A DNA stretch of 27,236 nt from Plakobranchus ocellatus (taxonomy: Eukaryota; Mollusca; Gastropoda; Plakobranchidae), in the NCBI GenBank assembly GCA_019648995.1, contig BLXT01005881.1, positions 648,042-675,277 on the forward strand, given 5' to 3'. Positions 1 to 25,199 of the stretch are shown here, one piece after another. Position 1 is the first letter of the stretch. Each line of letters opens with the position of its first letter. The notes beneath the pieces were generated by a model, which saw only the letters and a list, made by a program, of their open reading frames with translations, did not search any database and was not told the origin of the DNA. The position numbers were made by a program, and so were the translations under genes.

Positions 1-163
1 TTTCTTTTGCTTTTTTTGCACTATAGCCCGCCCAAATCGAGGCAATCTTTGCTCTCTAGGCCCCATCAGGCCAGTACAATGGTTTGCTCGAACCCGCGAC
101 AGAGAGGTCCAAGCAGGTCTCAAGGCGGATCCGCTAATCATTGTGCCACCAACGCTCCCTCTT
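1..163 (-). repeat. tRNA-derived SINE (minus strand)
   Basis: Read on the minus strand from 163, a head GAGGGAGCGTTGGTGG leads into an A-box-like TGGCACAATGATTAGCGG (131-148), then a B box GGTTCGAGCAA (84-94). It ends in an A-rich tail (GCAAAAAAAGCAAAAGAAA) at the window edge. The box spacing and A-rich tail are those of a pol III SINE, not of a true tRNA, because no matching acceptor stem closes the fold. The tail may extend beyond base 1. The family name is unknown to me. Confidence 0.72.
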
Positions 164-165
164 AT

Positions 166-616
166 AGCTTTGGATAGCTTTATTTACACTGCGAAATATT
201 CATGTAGATTTCACTTCGCCATTTAAAAGCAATTCCTATCGTTGACAATTTTTGTGTAAACATAAAATAGTAATGTTTTACTCTAAATATTGAACACAAC
301 TTTTCCTATTCACCAAAAAATACACTTTTGTCAAAATTTCAAACTTATAAAGACGGTAGCATAAAGCTGCAAATTGTCCAAAAAGAAAGAAAGAAAAAAA
401 AAAAAACGTTGCAGGGAAAACGCTCCCTTCTGAACATAACTGTGCAATCGTTTGTCGAGCTGAGCCTAACGATTTTTTTTTTGTAATCAAGTATGCTGTT
501 TTACCTTCGTTCATTTTGTTTGCTCGCATCGTCGATCTAGATAATTGTCCGCATTGAAAGATGTTCGATTTTCTATTGAAAATTTCTCTTCTGGGATGTT
601 TGAAAGAAAATAAATC
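166..616. other. Non-coding stretch, nothing recognised
   Basis: AT-rich sequence between the left SINE and the assembly gap. It has an A run near 392-406 and a T run near 473-482. The single 83-codon frame across it is interrupted by low-complexity Phe runs and resembles no protein I know. Confidence 0.6.
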
Positions 617-641
617 NNNNCCCCCCCCCCCCCCCCCCCCC
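617..641. other. Assembly gap (4 N) followed by a 21-base C run
   Basis: Four N at 617-620 are followed by an unbroken C run at 621-641. The gap probably reflects a homopolymer that could not be sequenced or joined, so its true length is unknown. Confidence 0.95.
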
Positions 642-690
642 GCGAGGGAGGCATTGGTGGAAAGATTGATTGACTGATTGATTAATTGAC
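642..690 (+). repeat. SINE-head-like piece running into an ATTG repeat
   Basis: GAGGGAGGCATTGGTGG (644-660) is nearly the same as the 5' head of the SINE at the left edge, but on the opposite strand. It then runs into a tetranucleotide array of TGATTGAT type up to about 690. It looks like a truncated SINE end beside the assembly gap. The match is short, so this is tentative. Confidence 0.35.
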
Positions 691-1000
691 TTATTCGTTA
701 ACTTTCAATTCAAAGAGCCCGAGGATGATTTTCAACTTCCTTCAATTGGTCTAAGCAAAACGTTTTCCAACCATAACATTAAAGAGCAAAAACAAAAGAA
801 TGTTTTAATTATGGAGTTTAAAAAGAACAATTCACACTGAAAATTAGACAACATGCACACAAACGTACTCCTTCATAAGAGTGTGGGAACAATAACTCTC
901 GATTAGAGTCACAAAACTGAATGTAGATTAAGGGTCGGAGTGTCTTTATTTTATTGAGAAAAGAACCGCGTGGAAGTGAAGAAAAAAAAGAGGGGGTGTG

Positions 1001-1002
<2 letters not shown>

Positions 1003-1062
<60 letters not shown>

Positions 1063-1200
1063 GAAGAGACAGAGAGAGAGAGGGAGAGAGAAAGAGAGAG
1101 GGAGGGAGAGAGAGAGAGGGAGAGAGAGACAGACAGAGGGAGGGAGGGAGAGAAGGGGGTGGAAGGGGAGAGGGTGAGAGACAGACACACAGAGAAGGAG
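1003..1200. repeat. (GA)n-rich polypurine microsatellite
   Basis: About 200 bases almost wholly of A and G, starting as pure (AG)n and degrading into GGGA, GACA and GGGGTGG variants. Open frames across it on both strands are only Arg/Glu or Ser/Leu repeats and are not genes. The distal part holds a canonical four-G-tract motif (1138-1159). Confidence 0.95.
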
Positions 1201-1204
1201 TGAG

Positions 1205-4200
1205 TAAAAGGGAGACAGATAACGTGGTAGCAAAATAGATAAGGAGAGAAAACTTTTTCTTGAAATTTCAATCAAATTAAAACTTTTCAATGTTGCCCAT
1301 ACTGCATACTTTGTGGCTACATTGTACATCTTAAATCTTTCACTTTATGGCGATTTCTGGTCAATTATATTTTTTTAAAATTCTCTACAAAAACAACAGA
1401 AGCAGCCAAAAATTAATTTTAAAGAGATGCTTACGAAGATTAATAGATTAAGTTTATTCTGTTCTTATACAATAATGTTACAAGAATATATTGTTATATT
1501 CCAAAGTGATCATAATATCAAGGATAGTAATCATGGGTAAAGCATGCTCTATAAGTACAGCCTTGAAGGGAATTGACAGAATTGGTGGTTTTAACCCGAT
1601 GAATCTCTAAGTAAAAATAAGTCAGAAAAGAAAAAAAAATGACTGTGGTCACTTAGGTGATAACCATCAGATTTTCATTTAGAAAAATACATGTCAAAAA
1701 CTGACATTGAAACAAACATGATTTAAAAAAAAAAATAATAATCATAAATAACCAAGCATTTCATATCACTGAAAGAGGATAAAAGGAGGATATAATAAAA
1801 TGCGCCTATTCAAGAAAAAGAAACTGTTTTTGATGATATTATTGTTCACTAGAATATCGAGAACTGAGTACAAAATAAGATTATAACATTTTAAAACATC
1901 AAAAAGGCAAAACAAGATTTTTCAAAAAAGGACAATCTTTTTTTCCCCACATTATGTATTCTTCCACTGAAAGGTTTTTCGCATGAAGTTAACTTTTCTT
2001 GAATGGTCTCAACTGATCAGTTAAACAGAATATCATTTGTATAAATTTTTAATCTTGAAAACTGTTACAGTTTTGAAAATTTTGAGTGCAGTTTAAAAAG
2101 AGAAAGTGTTTAAGATTGAAAGTAGGAAAAAAAAAAATTAATTTTTAAACTTTGCTCTTCCATGTACATAATGTTATGCAACACCTGAGAGTCATTAGGG
2201 CTGATCTCATGACATTTACACAAAGCTGGGGAAAACCTGAGAGAAACAGACAAAAAAGTAATGGAAAACAAAAAGAATACCAAGATTCAAGAGGGATGAA
2301 AGAAACCCTCACAAAATCTCAGCATTCTTTTCTTTCAATTGGCATATTTTTTCATCCCATATCTGACATCCAGTACCATCAATTCTGATCACATTTTGTG
2401 TTTCTCTGAGGTACTGTGAAAAAAAAAAAATAATTTGAAAAGTGACAGTTACAAATCTAAAATAAATCACACAAACAGCAAAAGATCAAATCAGTTGCAA
2501 TGCAATTTTTCTTCGCAGGCTCATATATCACATTATTTGAAGAGTGTAAAATAAAAAAAAAACTTGTGAAAATGGTTTACAAAAGCATAACATGAAAAGA
2601 ATAGTTGATTTAGGTTTTTAAACTTTTTTCAGACATTCTTAAAAACATACATCTTTGGATCTCTTTCACCCCATGTTGTACTGATAGGGTTAACAAGTGT
2701 CGAGATCGTGAATTGAATTGTGATTCTTTTGCTTTATTTTCCAAACTGATGATGCATGATGCAACAACTATTAATTTTGTTCCTTGATCAGTACAACAAT
2801 TGTGGTATATAATTACAGATATGATGTTGTGTTGAGAAAAAATTCACAAGCATAAGACATTTATTAAAGTAGCATTGTTGAAGCAATCGCATAAGATAAC
2901 TTGGACTTGCCACTGATGCAAGTAAAATAAAGGCTTCAAGTTAAAGAGGTTAAATCCACCAGTTCTAGAATATTATGAGCCCTCAGCATACATTCTACAA
3001 GCTATGGATCTGCATAAAAATTATCATTTTAATCCTTTTAATATGTTAAGAATGACTTAATCTGATCAGTTAGAACCACAGCTACACTCATTTCAGTTTT
3101 TCAAAATACATGTGTGCCCCCGAAGGGACAATGTAAAAATACATCAATTGTGACAAGATCAGCTCCCAATAAGTAAGAAGCCAGATTAAGAACATTTCAA
3201 ACTATCAAAACATTCCAAAACGTCTATCTTGTGATGTTTACACTGTTGAAAACCGCATAGTGCTACGTTAATTCTGAGAAACAGTAGGGCATTTTAAAAT
3301 TTTTCATGAAAGGATGTCAAAGAATGAAAAAAAAAAACAACAAAAAAAAAAAAACAATATTTCTTTTTTCTCCAAAGCTTTTCATGCAACATCTGATGCC
3401 TTAGGACTGGTTGCAATACAATTAATACAATACATACATTTTGGATAAATGGTGAAACCTTAATTATTATGATTTTTAATTGAAAACGCAAGGGAACAAA
3501 GCCATATTAGCAAGTGTTTTGTTTGCAAGATGCAATGTCCAGATCTAGCATTTAATATCAAGGATATAGAAAAATTCATAACATTTCTTGCCCACAAAAG
3601 AACTCCAAATAAAATAAATCTTTTTTTTTATTTAACAAAAAACATTTCACTCAAAGATAAAGTTACACAAAATAATAGCTCAAAAAGACTAATACATTTT
3701 GTGACACTTCTAGTTACTAACTGCAATTAAGATGAGATAATGGGATGTTGATGTGACTGGCTCTCATTTTGTGTATAAAAGCAGCTTGAAACATCGAGTG
3801 ACAACATAAGTATGCTAATCAAATAAAAAATTAAACATCAGTGGTTTACAGAGCCTCACTACAAAACGAGATGTGTTGCAGTACAATATGCCAGCCCAGG
3901 TAAAATAGACGCTTTGATTCCTAGAGAGCACCAATATGTAAATCTTGAGAAATATTCAGTATGAAGACCAGAGTTTGCTTCAAGATGAACTTTCATCTCA
4001 TGCCTCATTTCTCGCCAGGAAAAAGCAAATCATAATTTTCCGGAATAAATAAATATACATGCATAAGTGGTTCTCAAAATATTAAAAGATATAGCACCAC
4101 AGAACAAAAGTAATGATGAAAATGGCTTTAGCAAAACTTCATACGTTTTTTTTTTCTTTTTATAAGTCAATAAAAAGACCCACAAAACATATACAAAAAT

Positions 4201-6088
4201 GTTCCTCAATTTAGTACAAAGAACATCGTAGACAATAATAACAACTCTACAGGTCTAATATTTCTATGAAGTATGACAAAAGAGAAAAATCATAAATATA
4301 CACCTGTACAGCTATACCTAGTAATTGACAGCATTAAACACATGTGTAATAGAATAACAGCTAACAAAAGGTAGAATAAATTTTAAAAAAAGATCCCATG
4401 CAAAAACAGCGAACAAAAACTAACTTCATGAAAAGCAAACCAAGGGTTGCAATTTGTGGTTTTGAGAATAAAGCCCATTAACAACAATTGTAAATCGGGA
4501 ACTTTATAAGGTCAGGAAAATGATAGTGGCAGGCTAAAAAATGCTAGCATTTAAATCATACGCCTATATTAAAAAAAACAAAAAAACAATATCAACCAGC
4601 CCATATCTATTGTGTCTTCATATTTAATGGGCATCTAAAAGATTTAACAAATTTTTTTGCTCTATTTACGATTTCAATTTTTTTTTAGACAAAAAAATAT
4701 GCAAATTTATTAAAGTTACACATCTTAAAAATTTAAGAGCAAGACTAACAGGAATTTTGCTTTAAAAAAATGGCATCACACAAAACACAATGAGCAGCCA
4801 AATCTTCAACTGAAGCATTTTCAATAAACAGCAAAAAGTTTTTTAAAAAATACAAAAATAGGAGAAACAAAAAAAGTAAAAATGTAGTTTTCATTGAGGC
4901 AGGCAATTGAAAATCATTATTGGACATGATGGAGTTTATTAAGTAAGCTGATAGAATGTAAGACTGGTAGCAAGACTTTATCTTGATAATAGAAAATTAA
5001 GACTTGTAAAAAATCTGGCAAAGATGAGAGAGCTTGCAAAGCCTGGCAGTTCTCAATAATATGAAAGAACTCATTTGTCACACATCATGATATTAAACAT
5101 TTCAAATGTTGATCACAATTTTAATCTTTAGAGCAGAAAATTGTTCCGACTTCACAAGACCATTAAGACATGGGCTAGTACATCCTTCGTATTTATATAT
5201 CACAAAACCTTTAAGAAGAACTTACAGAGTTCTCAGGGATATAAAATAGAATGTACCTTGGCCTTGGGTGTGAAAGGAACCAAGTATCAACTGTTGCATA
5301 ACAAATTTATAGAACTGTGAGGATCTTATACAGTGGCAGTTGCTGCCCCATGGGCAGGTAAAACTGATAAAAATCAGAAATGGTTTGGAATGTATGATCA
5401 TAAATTCTACAGATAACTTTGTTCTGAATAAGGCACAGCTAACTGTTTCTTCTGATCTCAATAATGCAATGTAAACAAAACCAAACCCAAAGTGATGAGT
5501 ACAAAGATAAAGTGAGGTATTACGTGACATTCTTATTTACTTACAACAAATGTCCTTGAAGCCCAATCTGATTGAAATAATATGAAGATCAAAAAGTTCA
5601 ATTCAGGAAAGGGGGTGGGGGAGGGAGAGGGTTGAAAAATATCACATCTGTATTTTTATACTTAAGAAATTAACAAAAAAAAATTCTTTGCTTGAATAAA
5701 TAATGAGCTCTGGCTCTGCTTCTGTATACGTGCAGGTCCATTAAATCTTATCAGCTGCAAGCATGAAAAAAATAAACATAAGGGAAAGTGAAATATACCC
5801 ATACCAGTTAAGCATCATGCCCCTACGACTGAAACTTTTAAGGTTTTGCAGAAACTTTGTTTCTGCCCTAGTTTGTACATGGAACTGTAAAGCTATCTTC
5901 ACAGTCCGCCATTTGCATCAAGGTAAAAAAAAAAAAAAAAAAAAAAAATTTCTGCCCTTTTTTTTTTACGGAGCTAAAAATATAAAGTTATTAAAAATTA
6001 TCATGTCTTAAATAAACAACTGCAATAAAAATTTTCACAGGAAAGAAAAATAATTAGCCTTTAAATATTTCTTTGTGTGTATTTGTCT
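1205..6088. other. Gene-poor AT-rich region downstream of AGXT2
   Basis: No frame here looks like a protein. Open stretches are short and follow homopolymers. Many A runs of eight or more lie on the plus strand (for example near 1632, 1725, 2126, 2421, 2553, 3325 and 3340, with a 24-base run at 5925-5948), against few T runs. It could include distal 3' UTR of a minus-strand transcript or be plain intergenic DNA. A G-rich motif lies at 5611-5631. Confidence 0.55.
5611..5631 (+). other. Canonical G-quadruplex-type motif
   Basis: Four G tracts (5, 5, 3 and 3 bases) separated by loops of 1, 1 and 3 bases on the plus strand. It stands out in an otherwise AT-rich setting. Whether it folds is not known. 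Confidence 0.5.
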
Positions 6089-6340
6089 TTAAGTGCAAGA
6101 CTCTTCAAATTGACATGAAGCCTGCTTTGAAATTGTTGAATTCCCAATATTTGTAGCACTCCAACAAAGAAAGTCAAGTCGCAGGTCTACATTAATGACT
6201 TTAACATCAAAATTCTTCAATAAAAAAGCTAACATATTAATGATTTCTCCATGTGCAGAATTATCTATAAACATGCTATAGACTTTCTGTATATAAATCA
6301 ATGGTAATTTTTCTTCTTTATTATCACATAATGCTACATC
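6089..6340 (-). CDS. Orphan putative terminal exon, unknown product
   Basis: A minus-strand stretch of 83 open codons plus TAA, starting right after a textbook acceptor: a run of T followed by GTCTGCAG. Residues run from DVALCDNKEEKLPL, through SMFIDNSAHGEIINMLAF, to CWSATNIGNSTISKQASC and a TAA at 6089-6091. The composition is mixed and protein-like, not low-complexity, with hydrophobic residues spaced as in alpha helices. I do not recognise the family. It starts in phase 0 if read in this frame, the same phase in which AGXT2 exon 12 ends, so an alternative last exon of AGXT2 is formally possible. It may equally be the last exon of another gene, or a relic. There is no ATG at its start and no partner exon that I can find. 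Confidence 0.35.
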   Translation of the reverse strand, partial: DVALCDNKEEKLPLIYIQKVYSMFIDNSAHGEIINMLAFLLKNFDVKVINVDLRLDFLCWSATNIGNSTISKQASCQFEESCT

Positions 6341-6522
6341 CTGCAGACAAAAAAAAAAGGTAATTATAGAAAATTGGTTTTATTAGCTGATACCAAACAC
6401 TTCTTTACTATCAAAAAGCTGATCACTGTTTAACCACCAAAAAGCTTATCAGAAAATATCACTACAAAATGTTGTACAAGTAGTACCTTATATTTATAAC
6501 ACATGCTACTGGCACAGAATGT

Positions 6523-6528
6523 TTTATT
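6523..6528 (-). other. Likely AGXT2 poly(A) signal
   Basis: AATAAA on the minus strand, 222 bases after the AGXT2 stop. It is the first perfect AATAAA downstream, and a GU-rich stretch (CATGTGTT) follows about 25 bases on. A weaker ATTAAA sits nearer, at 6638-6643. The 3' UTR would be about 240 bases. Transcript ends were not available, so a longer UTR is possible. Confidence 0.5.
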
Positions 6529-6749
6529 TTGGAGGTAACGTTGCATGTATATACCTTGTTTTAAAAAAACTTTCCCCCCATAAGAAAAAATATAAACAAC
6601 TAATAATGCTACTCTTCCATAATAATTTTTACATGCCTTTAATCTGAATGCGCATGATTAGAAATAGATCAAAAGCTAATCAACATAAAAAGAAAATGGA
6701 AGAACTGTGTAAAACAATCTTTTTTTTGCTGTATTGAAATCTATGGATT

Positions 6750-21271
<14,522 letters not shown>

Positions 21272-22207
21272 CTGGATAAATATATGATTAAAGCAAAAAG
21301 CGTGATGAATGTAGACAATGATCATGTCAAAATTGTTTACCCAATCAAAATCCCATGCACTGGGCATGACCTTTTTTGCAAGAAAATCTATTAGTTTAAG
21401 AAGTGTTACAACCAAAACGTTTATAAAAACAGTAAGTTGTTTCTCAAGTTTTCTCTAGGAAAAACTTTAAATTTAAAATGAAGACATGATTGATAAAGAT
21501 GCATATTAATTATTACTTATTCGTTCTTATTTCTTATCCAAAGGATTGCCATGAGATTGCAGAGTTGAAATTTTGATCTTTTGATCGCTTGTTTATTTAG
21601 TTTTGGTTTAATTATTAAAAAACCCATGATACAAATTGCAAATTTCTAATTTAATTTCAACCCTTGTGAGGCTTTATGGCAGGGCTTATGCTGAGACTCC
21701 ATCCTCAAAACAAGATTAAACATTAAAAAAAAAAGAACCTGATATTTTCAATTTTAGACCCACCAGGCAGCTTGTTCTTACTAAGCCACCTAGCAAGGTG
21801 TATTTTTCTTTTAAGAGGTTATCAATCCTGCTTTTATATGGGGATTAATACATATTTAAACCTTATTAGAATATTATTCTTCAGGTATTGAATCAGAAGC
21901 AGAGTAGGGCTACTGTGTTTTGATATTCAATCTTTTAGCAAGATGACCAAAAATGGCTCATGGATAGAACGTGGCTACTTGCAAGATGTCAGACTCGATA
22001 TTACTCTCAAAAGCACTTGTGGTGACAAATTTCAGTGTTTTTCTGATGAAAAAAATTTATTATTTTTTTTAGACCTCTATGTCTTCAGGCTTTTGAAAAG
22101 TTATTTGGTACATGTGCTCTATATTTATGAATATTAATATCATAATAATCTTAATATTTGCAAATAGATTCATCATCAAAATTGCTGATTTTTTAAAAAT
22201 TGGTTTT

Positions 22208-22246
22208 ATATAATTATATATATATATTTTTTTTTTTTTTTTTTTT
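22208..22246. repeat. (TA)n followed by a 20-base T run
   Basis: A short TA array is followed by an unbroken T run (22227-22246), about 75 bases before the first relic segment. A second T/C-rich tract ending TTTTTTCCAG lies directly against that segment at 22319 and looks like a splice acceptor. Confidence 0.85.
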
Positions 22247-22319
22247 CTTTCATTTAGCGTTACTCAAACACTTTTGATTATAAGCGTGAGAGGGAACATT
22301 TTTTTTTCTTTTTTCCAGC

Positions 22320-25190
22320 AAGTTATGGATATTGTTCCTGAGCGGATCCAGCCTCTTGTTGAAAAAACAGAGAGGAGGTTTGCAGCCCTTGTTGAGCAGC
22401 AGGATATTGAGTGCTTCCTGGCCACAGTCCTGGACCTGGATTTTATTTCCCCTGCCAGCTTGGGGATTACAAGAGCTTCAGTTGCCTATCCCTTTACACA
22501 ATGCTCAAGTACTGGTATAACAGTCAACTGTGCTATGTCTTCTCAACCCAAATTCTTATTGGTTTTGAACAGTGTTGTGGTTATGAAAAAGGCTTGAAAA
22601 CAAATATTGTGGATTGGTTCTATGCACTTCTGCACCAATACAGAACGTGCATAAATAAAAGTCTTAAGCATGCATTAAGACTTTACTGTGACTTACATAA
22701 AAACAAAAACAGAAATCGAGATCCCTTTGAGAAATATTTAAAAGGCCAATTTGAATGCCATCTGCCATCAGGCAATGCCACCTAAAACAACTACACTTAG
22801 ATCTCTACCTCAAAAGCCTTCAGCTCAAGCCCTGTCAAAGCTAATGTGTTAAATAGGCTGAATGAAAAAAAATTCCATTCCTTAACTTCTCTTTTGCATG
22901 AGGTCACAAATGAAAATGAAGTAATAAAGGCAAATCATGACTCCACCAAAAAAGTGCTAGAGACCACTAAATTGAAGTGCCAAAAATTAGTCAAGATTGC
23001 GGAATCCTCAGCTAAATCTTAAATAAAAGCTCATCAGAAAGAGTTATTTGCTGTTAAAAACATTCATCAAGAAAACCTTTAGTCTTTGCAAGCAGAGTTG
23101 GTTGAACTTAGAAAAGAAAACAAAATTTTGAAAAAGACATGCTGCGATTTAGAACTAGAAAATTGTTCTTCTTGAAAGTAAATTGGACCTTAAAAAATCT
23201 GAATTTGACTTCAATGTAAATTTGAAAACAATTACCAATAGTAATGATGAAATTCGTAAAATTGTAATTTACTTGATTTCTATAAGTGTTGCTAATGTGA
23301 AGAGAGTGATTGAAATTGTTGTTGATGGAATTTTTAATTACAAATTTTCTGAGAATTTGCCTAGAGAGCAAACAACTCTTAATATGAATGATGAACGGCG
23401 AGTTTTGTCTTCTTACAAGTGACTGAAAGTGAAAGACTTTTAAATTCTAAACATGTTACTGTACGTTCAGATGGCACATCTCAAGATAATAAAATAATTG
23501 TTGGCAACTATCTCCTTTCTTTTAACTTTTTATATCAATTCAGTTGCCATTGCATCCTTTGGATCCTAGATTTTATATTATATTGTTTCTAGTGTTTTCT
23601 GAGTGGTGATCTTGCCTATTTTTAATTCTATTACCACTTGATGATTGTAATACACTATATTTAGGTTTCACACCTGTTGCATCTAAGGATGCCAACACTG
23701 TATTAGATGTTACAATTAATCTTCTTAAAAATTTGTCTTTTTTTATGATGAACCTGAAATTGTTTTTAAATCTTTACATTAAAAAAATTAAGAGCACCAT
23801 GACTGACAGAGAATCAAACTTGAAACTTTATGATAAAAAATTATTTAATTTCATGCAGTCAGAAATAGGGGAAGAGGTTAAAGGTCACTTTTTGCATTGT
23901 AATGCTCATTTTCTCTTAGGATTAAGTGCTGCTTGTGACAAGGTGATGTCTGTTGTTGAGAAAGAAATTATTCTTAAAACAGGTGAACCTATTGGTTGAG
24001 ATAAGAAGAGCAATTTTCTGCCCTTTAATAGTGAGTCTCTTAGACAGCAGTAAATCGAGTGATTCACAGTTTGCAATATTTTAGGACCTCAAGGAGATAA
24101 AAAAAACTGAATGTCATGTTCAGAGGATAGCACTTTGCAAAGATTCACGTATTCTATGTTTTAAATCTAACAGGTTCAAATGGTTTTTTTTAAAGTGTGT
24201 ACTGCTCTAATATAGCTTCATAAAACTTAAAATCAGTCTTAAATCTGGTATCTTGAAAGAGAACCCTAGTAGGAAAGTTGTTAGCGTAGGTTTTGATGTC
24301 GCTGATTAAAACTTAATGTGCCTTGTTTCTGAAATAGCAATCTTTTTTTTGAAAATCACTGGACCATATTGGAAACTAGTGAACAGTAATGTGAAATATA
24401 CATCTTTCCACAAATATGTCAAAAAATTTATGTTACATTCAGAAAAATTTATTGTTGATCCAAGTGTTCTTTTTAACTTTACATTTAAATCTGTCTTTGG
24501 GAGTGAAATGGTAATAGAAACACCTATATGTCAAATTCAATCCATAGTTTTATGTAGAACAATGACAAGTCTATTATTGAAAGCGCATGGCAAGCAATTT
24601 GTGAAGAAGCAAGACAGTTAGCAGAGTTTTTAGAAGGTGGAGAATTTTCTCTCTCTCTGATTCAGACACTGAGATGCAACTTAGTCAGAGCCCTTTGAGT
24701 CACTTTGACAAATTTAGTCGGGAAAAGCGCATTTGGCCACCTGGTGACATAGACTTCAACATCAGCACAAAACATAATTGTTCATTCATAATCGGAATCA
24801 CTAAACGGTCCATATGGTAAAAAGGAATAAGACAATGAGCCTTGTAAAATTACAAACATCTATCCAAAGGACTAAACTTTTTCTTTCTGCAAGAGAACAT
24901 GCTAAAAGTTTCCGTAAGAAGCATCAAGAAGAAGAAGAACATGTACAAATTGTTTATTTGTTGCTTAAAAAAAAATGGTTCAAAATGAAGGAAAAAAGAT
25001 TTAAAAAAAACAATTCCTTGATTATACTCAGAAGCAAGCTCACAATGAGTGTCCATGGACATCCTCTGCTGAAGTTGACAGGTTGCTCAAAAAATTTAAA
25101 GAGAAAGGAAAATCAAAGAAATATATTCTTTGTGCATTTCCAAATGAAATACGCTATCAAAAGCACTAAGCATTTCTAAGGGCTCAAAAC
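22320..25190 (+). pseudogene. Broken multi-segment coding relic of an unclassified repeated family (probably a dead DNA-type mobile element)
   Basis: Successive plus-strand frames carry protein-like segments in a sensible order: QVMDIVPERIQPLVEKTERR and LVEQQDIECFLATVLDLDF (22320-22460); YALLHQYRTCINKSLKHALR (22620-22690); a Lys/Glu-rich coiled coil with in-frame stops (22900-23170); VTVRSDGTSQDNKIIVGN (about 23455-23515); FTPVASKDANTVLDV, STMTDRESNLKLYDKK and CNAHFLLGLSAACDKV (23665-23950); ILGPQGDKKN (about 24080); ITGPYWKLVNSNVKYTSF (about 24350); SAWQAICEEARQLAEFLEGG (about 24575-24640); a basic coiled coil (24810-25000); and ECPWTSSAEVDRLLKKFKEK then ILCAFPNEIRYQK. At least six stops or frameshifts separate them. 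From memory, segments like SDGTS, FTPVA, CNAHFLLGL, LGPxGDxKN and TGPYW occur in this order in abundant uncharacterised proteins of cnidarians and molluscs. I cannot name a superfamily and found no terminal inverted repeats. Confidence 0.7.
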
Positions 25191-25199
25191 TTGGATAAG

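Noticed and set aside
1-163. Functional tRNA gene
   Set aside because: A and B boxes are present, but no closed acceptor stem or anticodon arm could be drawn, and an A-rich tail follows, so a SINE fits better.
946-1329. Long Ser/Leu- or Arg/Glu-rich open frames on both strands
   Set aside because: They are translations of the GA microsatellite and have no protein character outside it.
5222-5530. 102-codon minus-strand open frame
   Set aside because: No recognisable motif, no splice or start context, and composition like translated AT-rich non-coding DNA.
21943-22137. First coding exon of the relic (MTKNGSWIERGYLQDVRLD)
   Set aside because: It lies just upstream on the same strand but resembles nothing I know, has no clear donor, and quickly becomes low-complexity.
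23108-23371. Minus-strand 87-codon frame
   Set aside because: It is the shadow of the plus-strand relic segment in the same place.
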